Source: Cryomorphaceae bacterium BACL7 MAG-120322-bin74 (lineage in GTDB: Bacteria; Bacteroidota; Bacteroidia; Flavobacteriales; Schleiferiaceae). From it: 34,355 nt of DNA. The stretch spans positions 1 to 34,355 of the forward strand of contig LICG01000015.1 of assembly GCA_001438205.1 (NCBI GenBank), read 5' to 3'. Made by a program: the position numbers and the translations under genes. How positions within the stretch are numbered: position 1 is the first letter of the stretch; each line of letters starts with the position of its first letter. The notes under the pieces are model-generated. The model was not told where the DNA came from. It did not search any database and was given only the letters and a program-made list of their open reading frames with translations. Below are positions 1-8,624 of this stretch, in pieces.

Positions 1-1
1 C

Positions 2-781
2 CTGCAACAGGCCATCATCTGGGGAGACATCGAGCAAAACCTAGAAGCGTTAGAGGTTGCTTGGGAAAAGGCGCCCAAGGCAGATGTATATCTATTGCCG
101 GAAACGTTTGCTACGGGATTTGCGACAGATCAGGCAGATTTAAAGGATCTTGCACAACCCCCAACGGGGGGTGCCCCTGCCGCACACTTGGCAGCATGGG
201 CCATAAGAAAAAAGGCATGGGTTGGGGGAACGGTGTTTGTCCAAGAAGCCAATCACCGATACCGCAATCGGTTTTTCTTGGCGGGCCCGGATGGCGCGTT
301 ACAGTATTATGATAAGCGCCATCGTTTTGGTATCGCGGGCGAAAAGGATTTTTTTGATGGTGGAGATAGGCGGCTGATCGTGGAGATCAAAGGTTGGCAT
401 CTTCTTTTAGCTGTTTGTTATGATCTGCGCTTTCCTGTATGGCTTCGCCAGCAAATGGCGGCAGGCGTGCCCGAATATGACGGCATGCTGATACCCGCCA
501 ATTGGCCCTCTCCGCGTCAATATGCATGGGATACTTTGCTCAGAGCCCGCGCGATGGAAAATCAGTGCTATGTTCTTGGGGTAAACCGAGTTGGAATGGA
601 TGGTTTGGGCATTGCGCATGAAGGGGGAACGGTAAGCATTGGCCCATGGGGAGATCAGCGCGCGGCAGCAAATTCAGCGGAATCAGGTTGGATCGTTGAC
701 ACCTGGGAAGCAGTTCATCTGGCCGCGGTGCGTAAGCGCTATCCTTTTTTAGGCGATGCAGACGCTTTTGACCTTGAATAG
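2..781 (+). CDS. Carbon-nitrogen hydrolase, probable omega-amidase (5' end cut by the window)
   Basis: This is a nitrilase-superfamily enzyme whose reading frame is already open at base 2, so the start lies outside the window. The 259 visible residues are close to the usual length of about 255-260, so only a few residues are missing. The Glu-Lys-Cys catalytic triad is visible: Glu34 in LPETFATGF, Lys105 in YDKRHRFGIAGE and Cys139 in AVCYDLRFPVW (numbered from base 2). The KRHRF and CYDLRFPVW signatures are those of the YafV/Nit2 omega-amidase branch, which hydrolyses alpha-ketoglutaramate or alpha-ketosuccinamate in the cytoplasm; exact substrate is inferred. It ends 6 bases before the stop of the convergent lipoprotein gene, with no terminator visible between them. 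Confidence 0.9.
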   Translation: MQQAIIWGDIEQNLEALEVAWEKAPKADVYLLPETFATGFATDQADLKDLAQPPTGGAPAAHLAAWAIRKKAWVGGTVFVQEANHRYRNRFFLAGPDGALQYYDKRHRFGIAGEKDFFDGGDRRLIVEIKGWHLLLAVCYDLRFPVWLRQQMAAGVPEYDGMLIPANWPSPRQYAWDTLLRARAMENQCYVLGVNRVGMDGLGIAHEGGTVSIGPWGDQRAAANSAESGWIVDTWEAVHLAAVRKRYPFLGDADAFDLE

Positions 782-787
782 ACATCC

Positions 788-1972
788 TTAGTGGACCCCC
801 CAATAGATGGGGTCATATCGATCAATTTCCCATGTAGATTCAATGGTCCATTGGGCTTTGATCTCAATGGGGTCTTTGGCAAAAATGCGGGTTTCGGGCT
901 GTTGGACTTCCCAATAATCCCCTGCATCCAGGACCCCATTGCCATTTTGGTCATAAAAGGCCTGAAGGGTATACTTGCCTGGGGGAAGGCCGTGAACTTC
1001 ACCCTTTTGAGTCGCACAAGGCGTCATACTTGTCCATTCGGCGTATACACCCAACTTCCCTTTGAGCTGAATAACGATAGGACGGGCATTTGGATACGCC
1101 AATGAATCCCCGATCATGGGGCCGCAGCCGTGCACATAAGTGAAGGAGAAAACACCGGCACTGTCTTCCCCCCACGGGGTCCAGTCCAATAGGCTATCCG
1201 CGATGGCAGTGGCACTCAAAAGGGGCAAAGGCGGAGCAAGATCATAAGGGGCGGATTCCACATAGCGTTGGGCTTGTGCGGTCGCCGTGACTGCAATAGG
1301 CGTAATTTCTCCGGTGCTGAGTTTGTTGTTTCCGTCCGCATCTGCAAAAGCACGTAGGGCATACGACATATTTTCACGGAGATAAGTAAAATGATAATAG
1401 CCCGAATCGTTGGACCGTGTCGCATAGCGCGCGGGCCCCATCACACAAGAGTCCCCCACATCTGCAGGATAGAGACATACTGCGGCATCCTTAACTCCCT
1501 TGCCCGACCAGGGGTCAATAACTTGGCCGCGCAGTTCGCCAGAATCTAATGCGTTGCCTGTGGAAAAAACCCACTGAATACCTTTGAGAACATTTCCTTC
1601 ATGTAAATCGCGCACTGTATTCCCCCATTGTAAAACATAGGTACTGCTGTCCAGCAAGGGTTCAGGCCATGAAATGACAAGGGTTTTGCCCTTGAGTTCA
1701 TAGGTAGTGCCGGCAGGAAGAGGAGGGGAAGAAAGCATGTTCTGTTGAGGCGAGGCGAGGACAACATATTCATCAAATGTCCACGTTGCTTTTTCTGCCT
1801 CAATGCCTGTAGATCCTAAACGTATACTGGCAGTCAAAATGATAGGAGGTTGCTGGTCCCTGGGGCCTCCATCTGGAGAGGCAGGGAGTGCGCATCCCGT
1901 AATGGCCACACTCATCCACGCAAAGAGCCGAAATAATGAGTAACCGGAGTACCAATTGCCCCTTTTTTGCAT
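788..1972 (-). CDS. Big_5 (Ig-like) domain lipoprotein
   Basis: This is a 394-aa predicted lipoprotein of a Bacteroidota family recognisable from its post-cysteine sequence (CALPASPDGGPRDQQPP), similar to the usual C-x-P-x-SPTGGPKD-x-x-PP start. The lipobox is AITGC with Cys27. I chose the ATG at 1972 because it puts the lipobox right behind one hydrophobic segment; an in-frame upstream start would add a charged extension and run into the divergent gene. An Ig-like Big_5 domain (about residues 35-150) is followed by beta-rich modules like carboxypeptidase-regulatory folds, with DADGNNKLSTGE and DQNGNGVLDAGDYW as calcium-loop-like motifs. Likely envelope-anchored; the molecular function is unknown. 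Its start is 34 bases from that of the divergent secreted-protein gene. Confidence 0.8.
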   Translation of the reverse strand: MQKRGNWYSGYSLFRLFAWMSVAITGCALPASPDGGPRDQQPPIILTASIRLGSTGIEAEKATWTFDEYVVLASPQQNMLSSPPLPAGTTYELKGKTLVISWPEPLLDSSTYVLQWGNTVRDLHEGNVLKGIQWVFSTGNALDSGELRGQVIDPWSGKGVKDAAVCLYPADVGDSCVMGPARYATRSNDSGYYHFTYLRENMSYALRAFADADGNNKLSTGEITPIAVTATAQAQRYVESAPYDLAPPLPLLSATAIADSLLDWTPWGEDSAGVFSFTYVHGCGPMIGDSLAYPNARPIVIQLKGKLGVYAEWTSMTPCATQKGEVHGLPPGKYTLQAFYDQNGNGVLDAGDYWEVQQPETRIFAKDPIEIKAQWTIESTWEIDRYDPIYWGVH

Positions 1973-2000
1973 CACTTTTACGTTTTCAAATCTAACTTTC
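1967..2000 (+). promoter_or_regulatory. Candidate promoter of the GEVED/FnIII gene (TTG-N23-TAACTTTC)
   Basis: TTG at 1967-1969 lies 23 bases before TAACTTTC (1993-2000), which has one mismatch to TAnnTTTG. The box ends only 6 bases before the ATG at 2007, so the leader would be almost absent. Confidence 0.4.
1987..1994 (-). promoter_or_regulatory. -7 box TAGATTTG for the Big_5 lipoprotein gene
   Basis: On the minus strand this reads TAGATTTG, a full match to the Bacteroidota TAnnTTTG box, 14 bases before the ATG at 1972. No TTG is found 17-23 bases upstream. It shares the TA at 1993-1994 with the opposing box of the plus-strand gene. Confidence 0.5.
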
Positions 2001-2006
2001 CCACGC

Positions 2007-5000
2007 ATGAAACGAATGTACGCACTTCTAGTCCTCTTGTTTAGCGCCACTTTAAGTATACAAGCGCAAACGTATTGTACCACCAGTTTATATACCACCG
2101 GCTGTGCGTTTGGTGACTATATAGACAATGTGTCCCTAAATAACGTCAATCAGACAGCCACAGGCTGTTCTACAGGCGGGTATGCGGATTACACCACGGA
2201 TACCGTGCTGGTTCAACAAACAGCACAACTCTCGTTGGGCGTAACCGCGGGGTATTCAAGTCAGTGGTTTGCGATATGGGTGGATGCCAATAATGACGGC
2301 GACTTTGATGACGCTGGAGAGCATCTCTGGAGCTCCTCAGTGGCAGGTCCAGCTGCAGGTGTAGTATATTCAAACACCATCGTCATTCCGGGCACACTAA
2401 GTACAGGGAATCACCGCATGCGCCTTCGCGGCAAATGGAGTGGCACGGCTTTGTTAGCCACGGAGTCATGTACGTCCTTCACGTATGGAGAAGTACATGA
2501 CTACACCGTGAATGTAGCCCCTCCTCCCGCCTGCCCCCAGCCTTATTATTTAATTGCAGGGGGTGCAACCTCTAACACAGCTACTTTCTCCTATACCTCA
2601 ACAGGTTCAACTTTTGAAGTGGAGTATGGTCCTGCAGGATTTACGCCAGGAACTGGAACAAGTGTAACCGTTTCGGGGACAACGGCTTCCATCACGGGTC
2701 TTACTGCGAATACATGCTATGAGTTTTATGTTCGCCAAAACTGCTCTACTGCAGGCAATGGTTACTCCTATTGGAGCGGACCTATCGAGATTTGCACACC
2801 CTGCGTAACGCAATCCTTGCCAGTGACAGAGGACTTTACCAATTGGCCGCCGAGCTGTTTCTTCCTTACGGGCGGAAACCAGCAATGGACTAGCTCGGGC
2901 ACGGGTGCAGCATTAGCAGCGCTAGGTTCTACTTGGGGCTCAGGAGGAACAGGTTATATGACCACCGCACCTATCAACTTAAATGCCCTTTCGCGCATCA
3001 AATTTAAGTGGTCACACTTGGCCTACGCCTGGGCAAGTGAACGTATGGTCTTGGCTGCACGCATCTCCGGAACGACGACTTGGGATACTTTGTGGGACGT
3101 TGAGGGAGCCAATTTTGATTCTCAAGATGGCGCCACGTGGAATGCGCCTGGAACCTTTGTGCAAGAAACGTTAAACCTTGACTCTGCTACCTACTATAAT
3201 CAAATCGCAGAATTCCGATGGATCGGATTCTCGAATTGGGGAAACAATGCTTGGGTAGACGACATCAATATTGAACAGCAACCCTCTTGCCCAGAGCCAA
3301 CAGGTTTGGGTCTCAGCAGCGTGAGTGATACAAGTGCAAGCCTCAATTGGGTGAGTGCGGGATCCTCCTTTGTGATCGAATGGGGGCCTGCCGGATTTAC
3401 GCAAGGAACGGGCTTCATGGATACCGCTACTACTTCTAGTTATGTTTTGAATGGCCTATATGGCAATACAAGCTATGACTATTACGTCCTGCGCAACTGT
3501 ACAGGTCAAGGGAATGGCAACAGTGTTTGGGTTGGCCCTTATAGCTTCACGACCCTTTGCTCGCCGTACTTCGCTACACCAGGTTATTACGAAAACTGGG
3601 ATGCCATGACGGCAGGTGATGCGCCTGGTTGTTGGACAATGAAGGCTACTGGGAGCGGAAACACATGGCAAGTATTTTTGCCGCAGACGTGGAATCCTGT
3701 ACCCTATTCAACACCTAACTATCTGATGATATCCACGGCATCAGCCACAAATGTAACCGCCATCTCTCCCATGTTTGGAGACTTACAGGGCAATGGAGGG
3801 CAAATCCGTTTTCGCGCAAACAAGCTGTACAATTGGAGTCCTATTCAATTAGTGGTGGGTACCCTTTCTACTCCGACCAATCTAGCCTCGTTTACAGCGG
3901 TGGATACCCTTGCATTGACAGAGTTCTGGGCTGAGTATACCGTTGCCTTCCCAAGTGTTCCTTCAGGTCATAACCATGTTGGTTTGCGCATCATAGGAGG
4001 CACTTGGTACGATTTAGGTATTGATGATTTCTACTATGAAATTCAACCTTCTTGCTTACCTGCTCAAAACGTATCAGCTAGCCCTTCCACCACCACGGCG
4101 TTGATTTCTTGGGCACATGGAGCCCCTACCACTACGGGGTCTTATGTAGCATGGGGACCTTCAGGGTTTAATCCTGGAACAGGCACCATCCCTAATATGG
4201 TCTTAGCTTCGGGCAATACCTACACGATGACGGGATTGACTTCAGCATCTACCTACACCGTTTGGGTTGCAGATAGCTGTGGCATCAATAACATCGGCCC
4301 ATGGCAAGGTCCAGTGACTTTTACAACATCTTGTTTGGCTGCCGCTATGCCGTATGCGGAAAACTTTGATTTGTCCCCATTGTCATGTTGGGACGAAACG
4401 GGGGGCACCAAAGTATTCCAATCCTATGCCGTAGGGGCGGGTAATTGCATGCGTGGCAACTTCTGGAGTTGGACCTCTGGTAATTGGGCTGAACTGACTT
4501 CACGTCCTGTGACGATTTCAAGCAATGCACAAGTGTCCTTTGACTGGAGCCACCAGTACATGACATTCTACCCGAATGATCAATTGACCTTGTTGGCACG
4601 TCCCGCTGCATCTAGCACCTGGGATACGTTGATTGACTTGAAGGGTCCGAACTTTAATACTACAGGGGCTGGATCTACTGCTCCAGGTACTTTTGTCAAT
4701 GAATTGGCCTATTTACCAAGCTCGTACACAGGTTCTGATGTGATCTTTAAGTTTATAGGTAATTCAGGCTATGGACCCGATGTCTTCTTTGACAATTTCC
4801 TTGTTGAAGAGATTCCTACGTGTCCTGATCCCGTCCCTGTTGCTGGAACAACCGTAACAAACGCAAGTGCGGATGTCTCTTGGACAAGCCCAGGGACGCC
4901 TTTAGGTAGCTGCGTGATGTGGGGACCTGCTGGATTCTACACGGGGACAGGCTCTATTACAGGCACCATTGCCCACAATGTAAGCTCTGCGTATACGATC

Positions 5001-6227
5001 AGCGGTCTATCTGCGGGATCAACCTACGATGTGTATGTGCGGGACTCTTGTGGTCCAACGGACTTTTCTGGATGGGCAGGACCTGTACAGGTGACCACCA
5101 CATTATGTGTTCCGGCAAATACGTGTACGTTCACGATGTATGAAAATGACTCGTATGGCGATGGCTGGAATGGTGGACTCATCCGCTTAGAGCAAAAGTC
5201 ATCGACAGGATGGACTACCATCTTCACTTTTGGTGCAGGATTCACGACGGGATCGGCCTATACAGAAACAGCCAATTTATGTGCGGGGGACTCTGCACGT
5301 GTGGTCGTAGATAATCCTGGATCGTGGTCTACAGAAATGGGCTTTGATTTGACTGGGCCATTTGGTGACACCGTGGCTACGTTGATTTCCGGAACCAGCT
5401 TAATGGCCTATCAGGTTTTGGGCAATTTCATCCCTCAGTGTTCTTCTTGCGGCGTTCCAACAGGTGTGTCAGCGAGTGCGCCAGCATGTACAACGGCCAC
5501 CGTGTCGTGGACTTCGGGTGGCCAAGCAACAGGATCAACCGTCGAATACGGACCTGCTGGCTTTACACCAGGTCAAGGAACGACCGTCAGTGCTTCAGCT
5601 TCTGGCAGTATCACCCTTAATGGTTTGATGCCGGGCACGACATATGACATAATGGTTCAGGACATCTGTAGTGGCACTACGAGTGCATGGAGTACAGGGG
5701 TCACCTTTACAACGGCCAATGGCCCCTTGCCTACGTTAAACCCTGTGTTTACCGTGACCAACATGAACCCTGTCACGATCCAGTTTACGGCGAATGCCAA
5801 CAACCAGGATACCGTTGGATGGGCCTTCTCTACTGGCGCGGTTCAAGGCGGTGATGCAGTGACCCAAGTATTCAGCAGTAATGGACCTGCTTTTGCAGTC
5901 GCTATTGCTTCAAATGAATGTGGCATTGTGGCTGATACCGTCTACTTTACTGTAGGATTGGATGACTTCGAATTAACGTCTTTACGTTTGTTCCCTAATC
6001 CAACCACAGGTCAGTTTACGGTGGAGTTCAACCATAGCGATGCTGAGGAGATTTCCTTCCGCATTGTAAGCCTCACCGGGGCGTTGGTGGCACAATCGAG
6101 CCGCCATGCAGATGCTGGACGTGTAACAGAACGCTTTGACTTAAGCAAGACACCAGGAGGTGTGTACTTGGTAGAAGTTCAGACGACGGGAGGACGCAGT
6201 ATCCGCAGGATTGTACTAGAACGCTAA
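2007..6227 (+). CDS. Large secreted GEVED / fibronectin type III / cleaved-adhesin-like protein with T9SS sorting domain
   Basis: This is a 1406-aa exported surface or extracellular protein. A signal peptide (1-21, ending SIQAQ) starts at the ATG at 2007; an upstream in-frame ATG at 1956 would put a non-signal extension before it. A GEVED domain follows (about 25-172, with WVDANNDGDFDDAGE and the namesake YGEVHDYTV). Five FnIII repeats (about 176-264, 428-517, 682-775, 938-1032, 1146-1237) each carry a YGPAGFTPGTGT-like signature. Three MAM/cleaved-adhesin-like beta domains sit between repeats (about 266-427, 520-680, 780-936), and a YGDGWNGG domain lies at 1036-1144. The C-terminus (1318-1406), with LFPNPTTGQF and GGVYLVEV, is a type A T9SS sorting domain that directs outer-membrane passage and surface attachment. 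No protease or other catalytic motif is evident. Adhesion or matrix binding is inferred. Confidence 0.9.
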   Translation: MKRMYALLVLLFSATLSIQAQTYCTTSLYTTGCAFGDYIDNVSLNNVNQTATGCSTGGYADYTTDTVLVQQTAQLSLGVTAGYSSQWFAIWVDANNDGDFDDAGEHLWSSSVAGPAAGVVYSNTIVIPGTLSTGNHRMRLRGKWSGTALLATESCTSFTYGEVHDYTVNVAPPPACPQPYYLIAGGATSNTATFSYTSTGSTFEVEYGPAGFTPGTGTSVTVSGTTASITGLTANTCYEFYVRQNCSTAGNGYSYWSGPIEICTPCVTQSLPVTEDFTNWPPSCFFLTGGNQQWTSSGTGAALAALGSTWGSGGTGYMTTAPINLNALSRIKFKWSHLAYAWASERMVLAARISGTTTWDTLWDVEGANFDSQDGATWNAPGTFVQETLNLDSATYYNQIAEFRWIGFSNWGNNAWVDDINIEQQPSCPEPTGLGLSSVSDTSASLNWVSAGSSFVIEWGPAGFTQGTGFMDTATTSSYVLNGLYGNTSYDYYVLRNCTGQGNGNSVWVGPYSFTTLCSPYFATPGYYENWDAMTAGDAPGCWTMKATGSGNTWQVFLPQTWNPVPYSTPNYLMISTASATNVTAISPMFGDLQGNGGQIRFRANKLYNWSPIQLVVGTLSTPTNLASFTAVDTLALTEFWAEYTVAFPSVPSGHNHVGLRIIGGTWYDLGIDDFYYEIQPSCLPAQNVSASPSTTTALISWAHGAPTTTGSYVAWGPSGFNPGTGTIPNMVLASGNTYTMTGLTSASTYTVWVADSCGINNIGPWQGPVTFTTSCLAAAMPYAENFDLSPLSCWDETGGTKVFQSYAVGAGNCMRGNFWSWTSGNWAELTSRPVTISSNAQVSFDWSHQYMTFYPNDQLTLLARPAASSTWDTLIDLKGPNFNTTGAGSTAPGTFVNELAYLPSSYTGSDVIFKFIGNSGYGPDVFFDNFLVEEIPTCPDPVPVAGTTVTNASADVSWTSPGTPLGSCVMWGPAGFYTGTGSITGTIAHNVSSAYTISGLSAGSTYDVYVRDSCGPTDFSGWAGPVQVTTTLCVPANTCTFTMYENDSYGDGWNGGLIRLEQKSSTGWTTIFTFGAGFTTGSAYTETANLCAGDSARVVVDNPGSWSTEMGFDLTGPFGDTVATLISGTSLMAYQVLGNFIPQCSSCGVPTGVSASAPACTTATVSWTSGGQATGSTVEYGPAGFTPGQGTTVSASASGSITLNGLMPGTTYDIMVQDICSGTTSAWSTGVTFTTANGPLPTLNPVFTVTNMNPVTIQFTANANNQDTVGWAFSTGAVQGGDAVTQVFSSNGPAFAVAIASNECGIVADTVYFTVGLDDFELTSLRLFPNPTTGQFTVEFNHSDAEEISFRIVSLTGALVAQSSRHADAGRVTERFDLSKTPGGVYLVEVQTTGGRSIRRIVLER

Positions 6228-6255
6228 TCACAGCCTCAAACGCAGGCGTCTCAAG

Positions 6256-6286
6256 CCCCGGTTAGCCATGCTAACCGGGGTTTTTT
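6256..6286 (+). terminator. Intrinsic terminator after the GEVED/FnIII gene
   Basis: A perfect 11-bp stem (CCCCGGTTAGC at 6256-6266 with its complement at 6270-6280) has a 3-base CAT loop and is followed by six T (6281-6286). The opposite strand lacks a T tract behind the stem, so it should work mainly rightwards. The comF stop codon lies inside the T tract. Confidence 0.93.
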
Positions 6287-6926
6287 ATTGTGCGTACGTT
6301 AAACTCCGCGCATGAATGGTTATGGGCTGCGCCGCCTGTATTGTCCATGCAGCTTCATTTAGCGTAACGCCAGTCGTCCAAGTGTCATCCCACAACTGAA
6401 TGCGAATCCCCGCAGGAAGACCCTGAATCAGAGAGAAGGCCCCGTTTTGATTCAAAAACCTTTGGCTTTTATTTTGCTTGGCTTGGGCTGGACGATGAGC
6501 TTTCACAAGGTTTTTGGTCAAAATAGGGAGGCGCCACACATCAGATAATCCTTTGCAAATCCATTCAGACTGGTTATACCCACGTTCAAAATGACGCCTT
6601 TTGGACAGAGGGATGGGCACGAGTGCATCTACATCGGGTCGGCAGTGGCGTTGCGCATAAAGGGCGCCGAGAAACCGCGCAATGTCTGGGACATGCCCAA
6701 ACTTCACCTGATGCATCAGGTTCTTCACGATTGGGGTATCAAAGTCGAGCCAGGAATACCCCGAGGCACAAGCAGTTACGTTCTCCCAACGTGGAGCAAT
6801 GGCCGCTTCTAGGTGATCTAAACAGGTTGAACATAAAAAATCTTCCGTCGTCTCCAAGCGGCAAACACATGAAATGCAGCCTCTTGGCCATATTTTGTCT
6901 GAAAAAGACCGATAGAAAAAGTACAT
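6285..6926 (-). CDS. comF: ComF family phosphoribosyltransferase-like protein
   Basis: This 213-aa protein has the ComF layout. An N-terminal zinc ribbon (Cys17, Cys20, Cys32, Cys35: CISC and CSTC) is followed by a type I phosphoribosyltransferase fold with the family motif PIPLSKRRHFERGYNQS (about 104-120) and a PRPP loop IQLWDDTWTTGVT (about 176-188). ComF proteins are cytoplasmic and linked to DNA uptake and processing of incoming single strands, though many Bacteroidota carry them without other obvious competence genes nearby. Residue Trp183 in the DDTWTTG loop is unusual for this loop. The start codon overlaps the -7 box of the divergent gene, with only 23 bases between the two start codons. 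Confidence 0.9.
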   Translation of the reverse strand: MYFFYRSFSDKIWPRGCISCVCRLETTEDFLCSTCLDHLEAAIAPRWENVTACASGYSWLDFDTPIVKNLMHQVKFGHVPDIARFLGALYAQRHCRPDVDALVPIPLSKRRHFERGYNQSEWICKGLSDVWRLPILTKNLVKAHRPAQAKQNKSQRFLNQNGAFSLIQGLPAGIRIQLWDDTWTTGVTLNEAAWTIQAAQPITIHARSLTYAQ

Positions 6927-6929
6927 TTG
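6895..6929 (+). promoter_or_regulatory. Promoter for the coiled-coil / exonuclease III / OmpA operon (TTG-N24-TACATTTG)
   Basis: TACATTTG (6922-6929) fully matches TAnnTTTG, with TTG at 6895-6897, 24 bases upstream (slightly long). The ATG follows 20 bases after the box. The box contains the comF start codon (CAT at 6924-6926). Confidence 0.55.
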
Positions 6930-6933
6930 TGGT

Positions 6934-6941
6934 CAAATATG
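6934..6941 (-). promoter_or_regulatory. Candidate -7 box CATATTTG for comF
   Basis: The minus strand reads CATATTTG, one mismatch from TAnnTTTG, 7 bases before the comF ATG. It lies between the opposing TACATTTG box and the ATG of the plus-strand gene, so the two promoters are interlocked. Confidence 0.35.
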
Positions 6942-6949
6942 ACAGCATC

Positions 6950-7828
6950 ATGAGCCAAAATCCGTCTGCTAAACGCCAACGCAATGTAATTTTCTTGTTG
7001 CTCGCCCTTCTGGCTGGCCTCGCCTACTTTGGCTATACCCAAACAAATCAAGTAAATGATTTAGAGGAAGAAAAGGCCGCCCTCATTACCCAATTAGAAG
7101 ATTATAAGCGTGACCTGGCAGCCCAAGTTTCGGCCAACGATAGCTTGAATAGCTTTATTGCACAAGAGACTTCGCGTTTAAACGCGATGATTGAGAAGGT
7201 AGAACGGGTGAATGCTGCCTCTGCTTCACAAATCAAGAGCCTTCGAAGTGAGGTATTCTCATTGCGCAAGAGAATTGCGCGATTGACAGAACAGGTAGAC
7301 TCCGTAAATCAAGCGTTTGCAGCTTTGGTGGTGGTGAAAGACTCCTTAGCCGTCGATCTCACGGAAGAGGTTGCAGCCAATGCGGAATTGACCGAAAATA
7401 ATACCCAGCTCACCCAAGAAGTAGGCAAGGCATCTAAGTTGCAGCTCAGCAGCCTAGAAGCCAGCGCCTACAAAGTCAGCAATAAGGGGGTAGAAAAGGG
7501 CACAGCGTCTTCGGATCGGGCCAACCGCATGAAGGCCTGCATGACCATCGGCAAAAATCTAGTTGCGAAGAAGGGTGAATACACCTTATACCTGCGCATC
7601 AATACACCGGATGGCCGCGTTTTGGCCGCCGAAGGAAAAAACCGCACAATGGTAGTGAAAGGGGAGACAATTCTCTATAGCGCATCACAAGTGGTACAAT
7701 TCAACGGAGAGCCTACGGGTTGTTGCCTCGTCTTTAATGTTCAAACGGAATTGGCTGCAGGCACCTATAGCTTAGATGTCTATTCTGCCAATGAAAAAAT
7801 TGGTGAGGCGCGATTGGTGCTCAACTAA
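6950..7828 (+). CDS. Membrane-anchored coiled-coil protein, function unknown
   Basis: This is a 292-aa protein with a short basic N-terminus (KRQR), one transmembrane helix (about 12-28), a long heptad-rich coiled coil (about 33-165, with many Glu, Lys, Leu and Gln) and a beta-rich C-terminal domain (about 175-292, YTLYLRINTPDGRVLAAEG). The helix reads as an uncleaved anchor, which would place the coiled coil and C-terminal domain in the periplasm. The ATG at 6950 is preferred over in-frame upstream starts because those would read through the comF 5' region and its promoter. It is first in an operon with an exonuclease III gene (6-base gap) and an OmpA lipoprotein. I do not recognise a named family. 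Confidence 0.85.
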   Translation: MSQNPSAKRQRNVIFLLLALLAGLAYFGYTQTNQVNDLEEEKAALITQLEDYKRDLAAQVSANDSLNSFIAQETSRLNAMIEKVERVNAASASQIKSLRSEVFSLRKRIARLTEQVDSVNQAFAALVVVKDSLAVDLTEEVAANAELTENNTQLTQEVGKASKLQLSSLEASAYKVSNKGVEKGTASSDRANRMKACMTIGKNLVAKKGEYTLYLRINTPDGRVLAAEGKNRTMVVKGETILYSASQVVQFNGEPTGCCLVFNVQTELAAGTYSLDVYSANEKIGEARLVLN

Positions 7829-7834
7829 GAGAAA

Positions 7835-8608
7835 ATGCGCATCCTTAGCCTGAATGGAAATGGCATTCGGGCCTGTTTAAAAAAAGGGTTGGTCCGCTGG
7901 TGGGAAAGCACTGATGCGGACCTTCTCCTTTTTCAAGAGGTCCGTCATGATGATGCGGCGTTCATAGCTGCCTCTTTTCCGGACTGCTGGACCAGCTTGC
8001 ATACGGCTGAAAAGAAAGGCTATTCAGGTGTGGCGATTATCGCTAAAACGCCCCCCATTCGTGTGGTTCATGGTATGAATAGGCCTGAATTTGACCTAGA
8101 AGGGCGTGTTATGCGGGTGGACTATCCGGGCGTAACCTTGTTGAATGTGTATTTTCCATCGGGCGCCTCCAAGCCAGAACGACAAGCGGTTAAACTTGCG
8201 TTTTTAGATGCTTTTCGCCAATACCTAACCGAGGTGGAAAGAGAAGTGCCGCAGGTCATTGTAGGTGCTGACTGGAACATGTGCCATACGCCCCTTGACA
8301 TTCACAATCCCATTCGCTTAGAGGGTGTGCCTGGCTTTAGTGCGCCCGAAAGAGCTTGGCTTGACGCCCTAGAAGAAGCTCATTGGCGGGATGCGTTTCG
8401 CCTGTTCCATTCAGGAGGCGATCAATACACATGGTGGAGCCTTCAGTCGCGTTCCCGCGAAAGAAATATAGGATGGCGCATCGATGGTTTTTGGTTGAGC
8501 CCCGCGGCAGTGCAGGGCGCCAAGCGATGTATACACCTTAACCAGGCCTACCTTTCGGATCATTGCCCCGTGCTTTTGGAATGGGATTTGCCGACTACCT
8601 TTGAATAA
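7835..8608 (+). CDS. xth: Exodeoxyribonuclease III / AP endonuclease
   Basis: This is a 257-aa member of the Mg-dependent exonuclease III family, acting in base excision repair by cutting 5' of abasic sites and trimming 3' ends. The active-site blocks are all visible: Asn7 in LNGNGIRA, the metal-binding Glu in LLLFQEVRHD, Tyr in LLNVYFPSG, Asp and Asn in GADWNMCH, WRIDGFW, and the C-terminal Asp-His pair in LSDHCPVLLEWD. The first block has Gly where most members have Val (NVNGIRA). It starts 6 bases after the coiled-coil gene and ends 16 bases before the OmpA lipoprotein start, so the three are probably cotranscribed. Confidence 0.93.
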   Translation: MRILSLNGNGIRACLKKGLVRWWESTDADLLLFQEVRHDDAAFIAASFPDCWTSLHTAEKKGYSGVAIIAKTPPIRVVHGMNRPEFDLEGRVMRVDYPGVTLLNVYFPSGASKPERQAVKLAFLDAFRQYLTEVEREVPQVIVGADWNMCHTPLDIHNPIRLEGVPGFSAPERAWLDALEEAHWRDAFRLFHSGGDQYTWWSLQSRSRERNIGWRIDGFWLSPAAVQGAKRCIHLNQAYLSDHCPVLLEWDLPTTFE

Positions 8609-8624
8609 ACCTGACCCCATCGCT

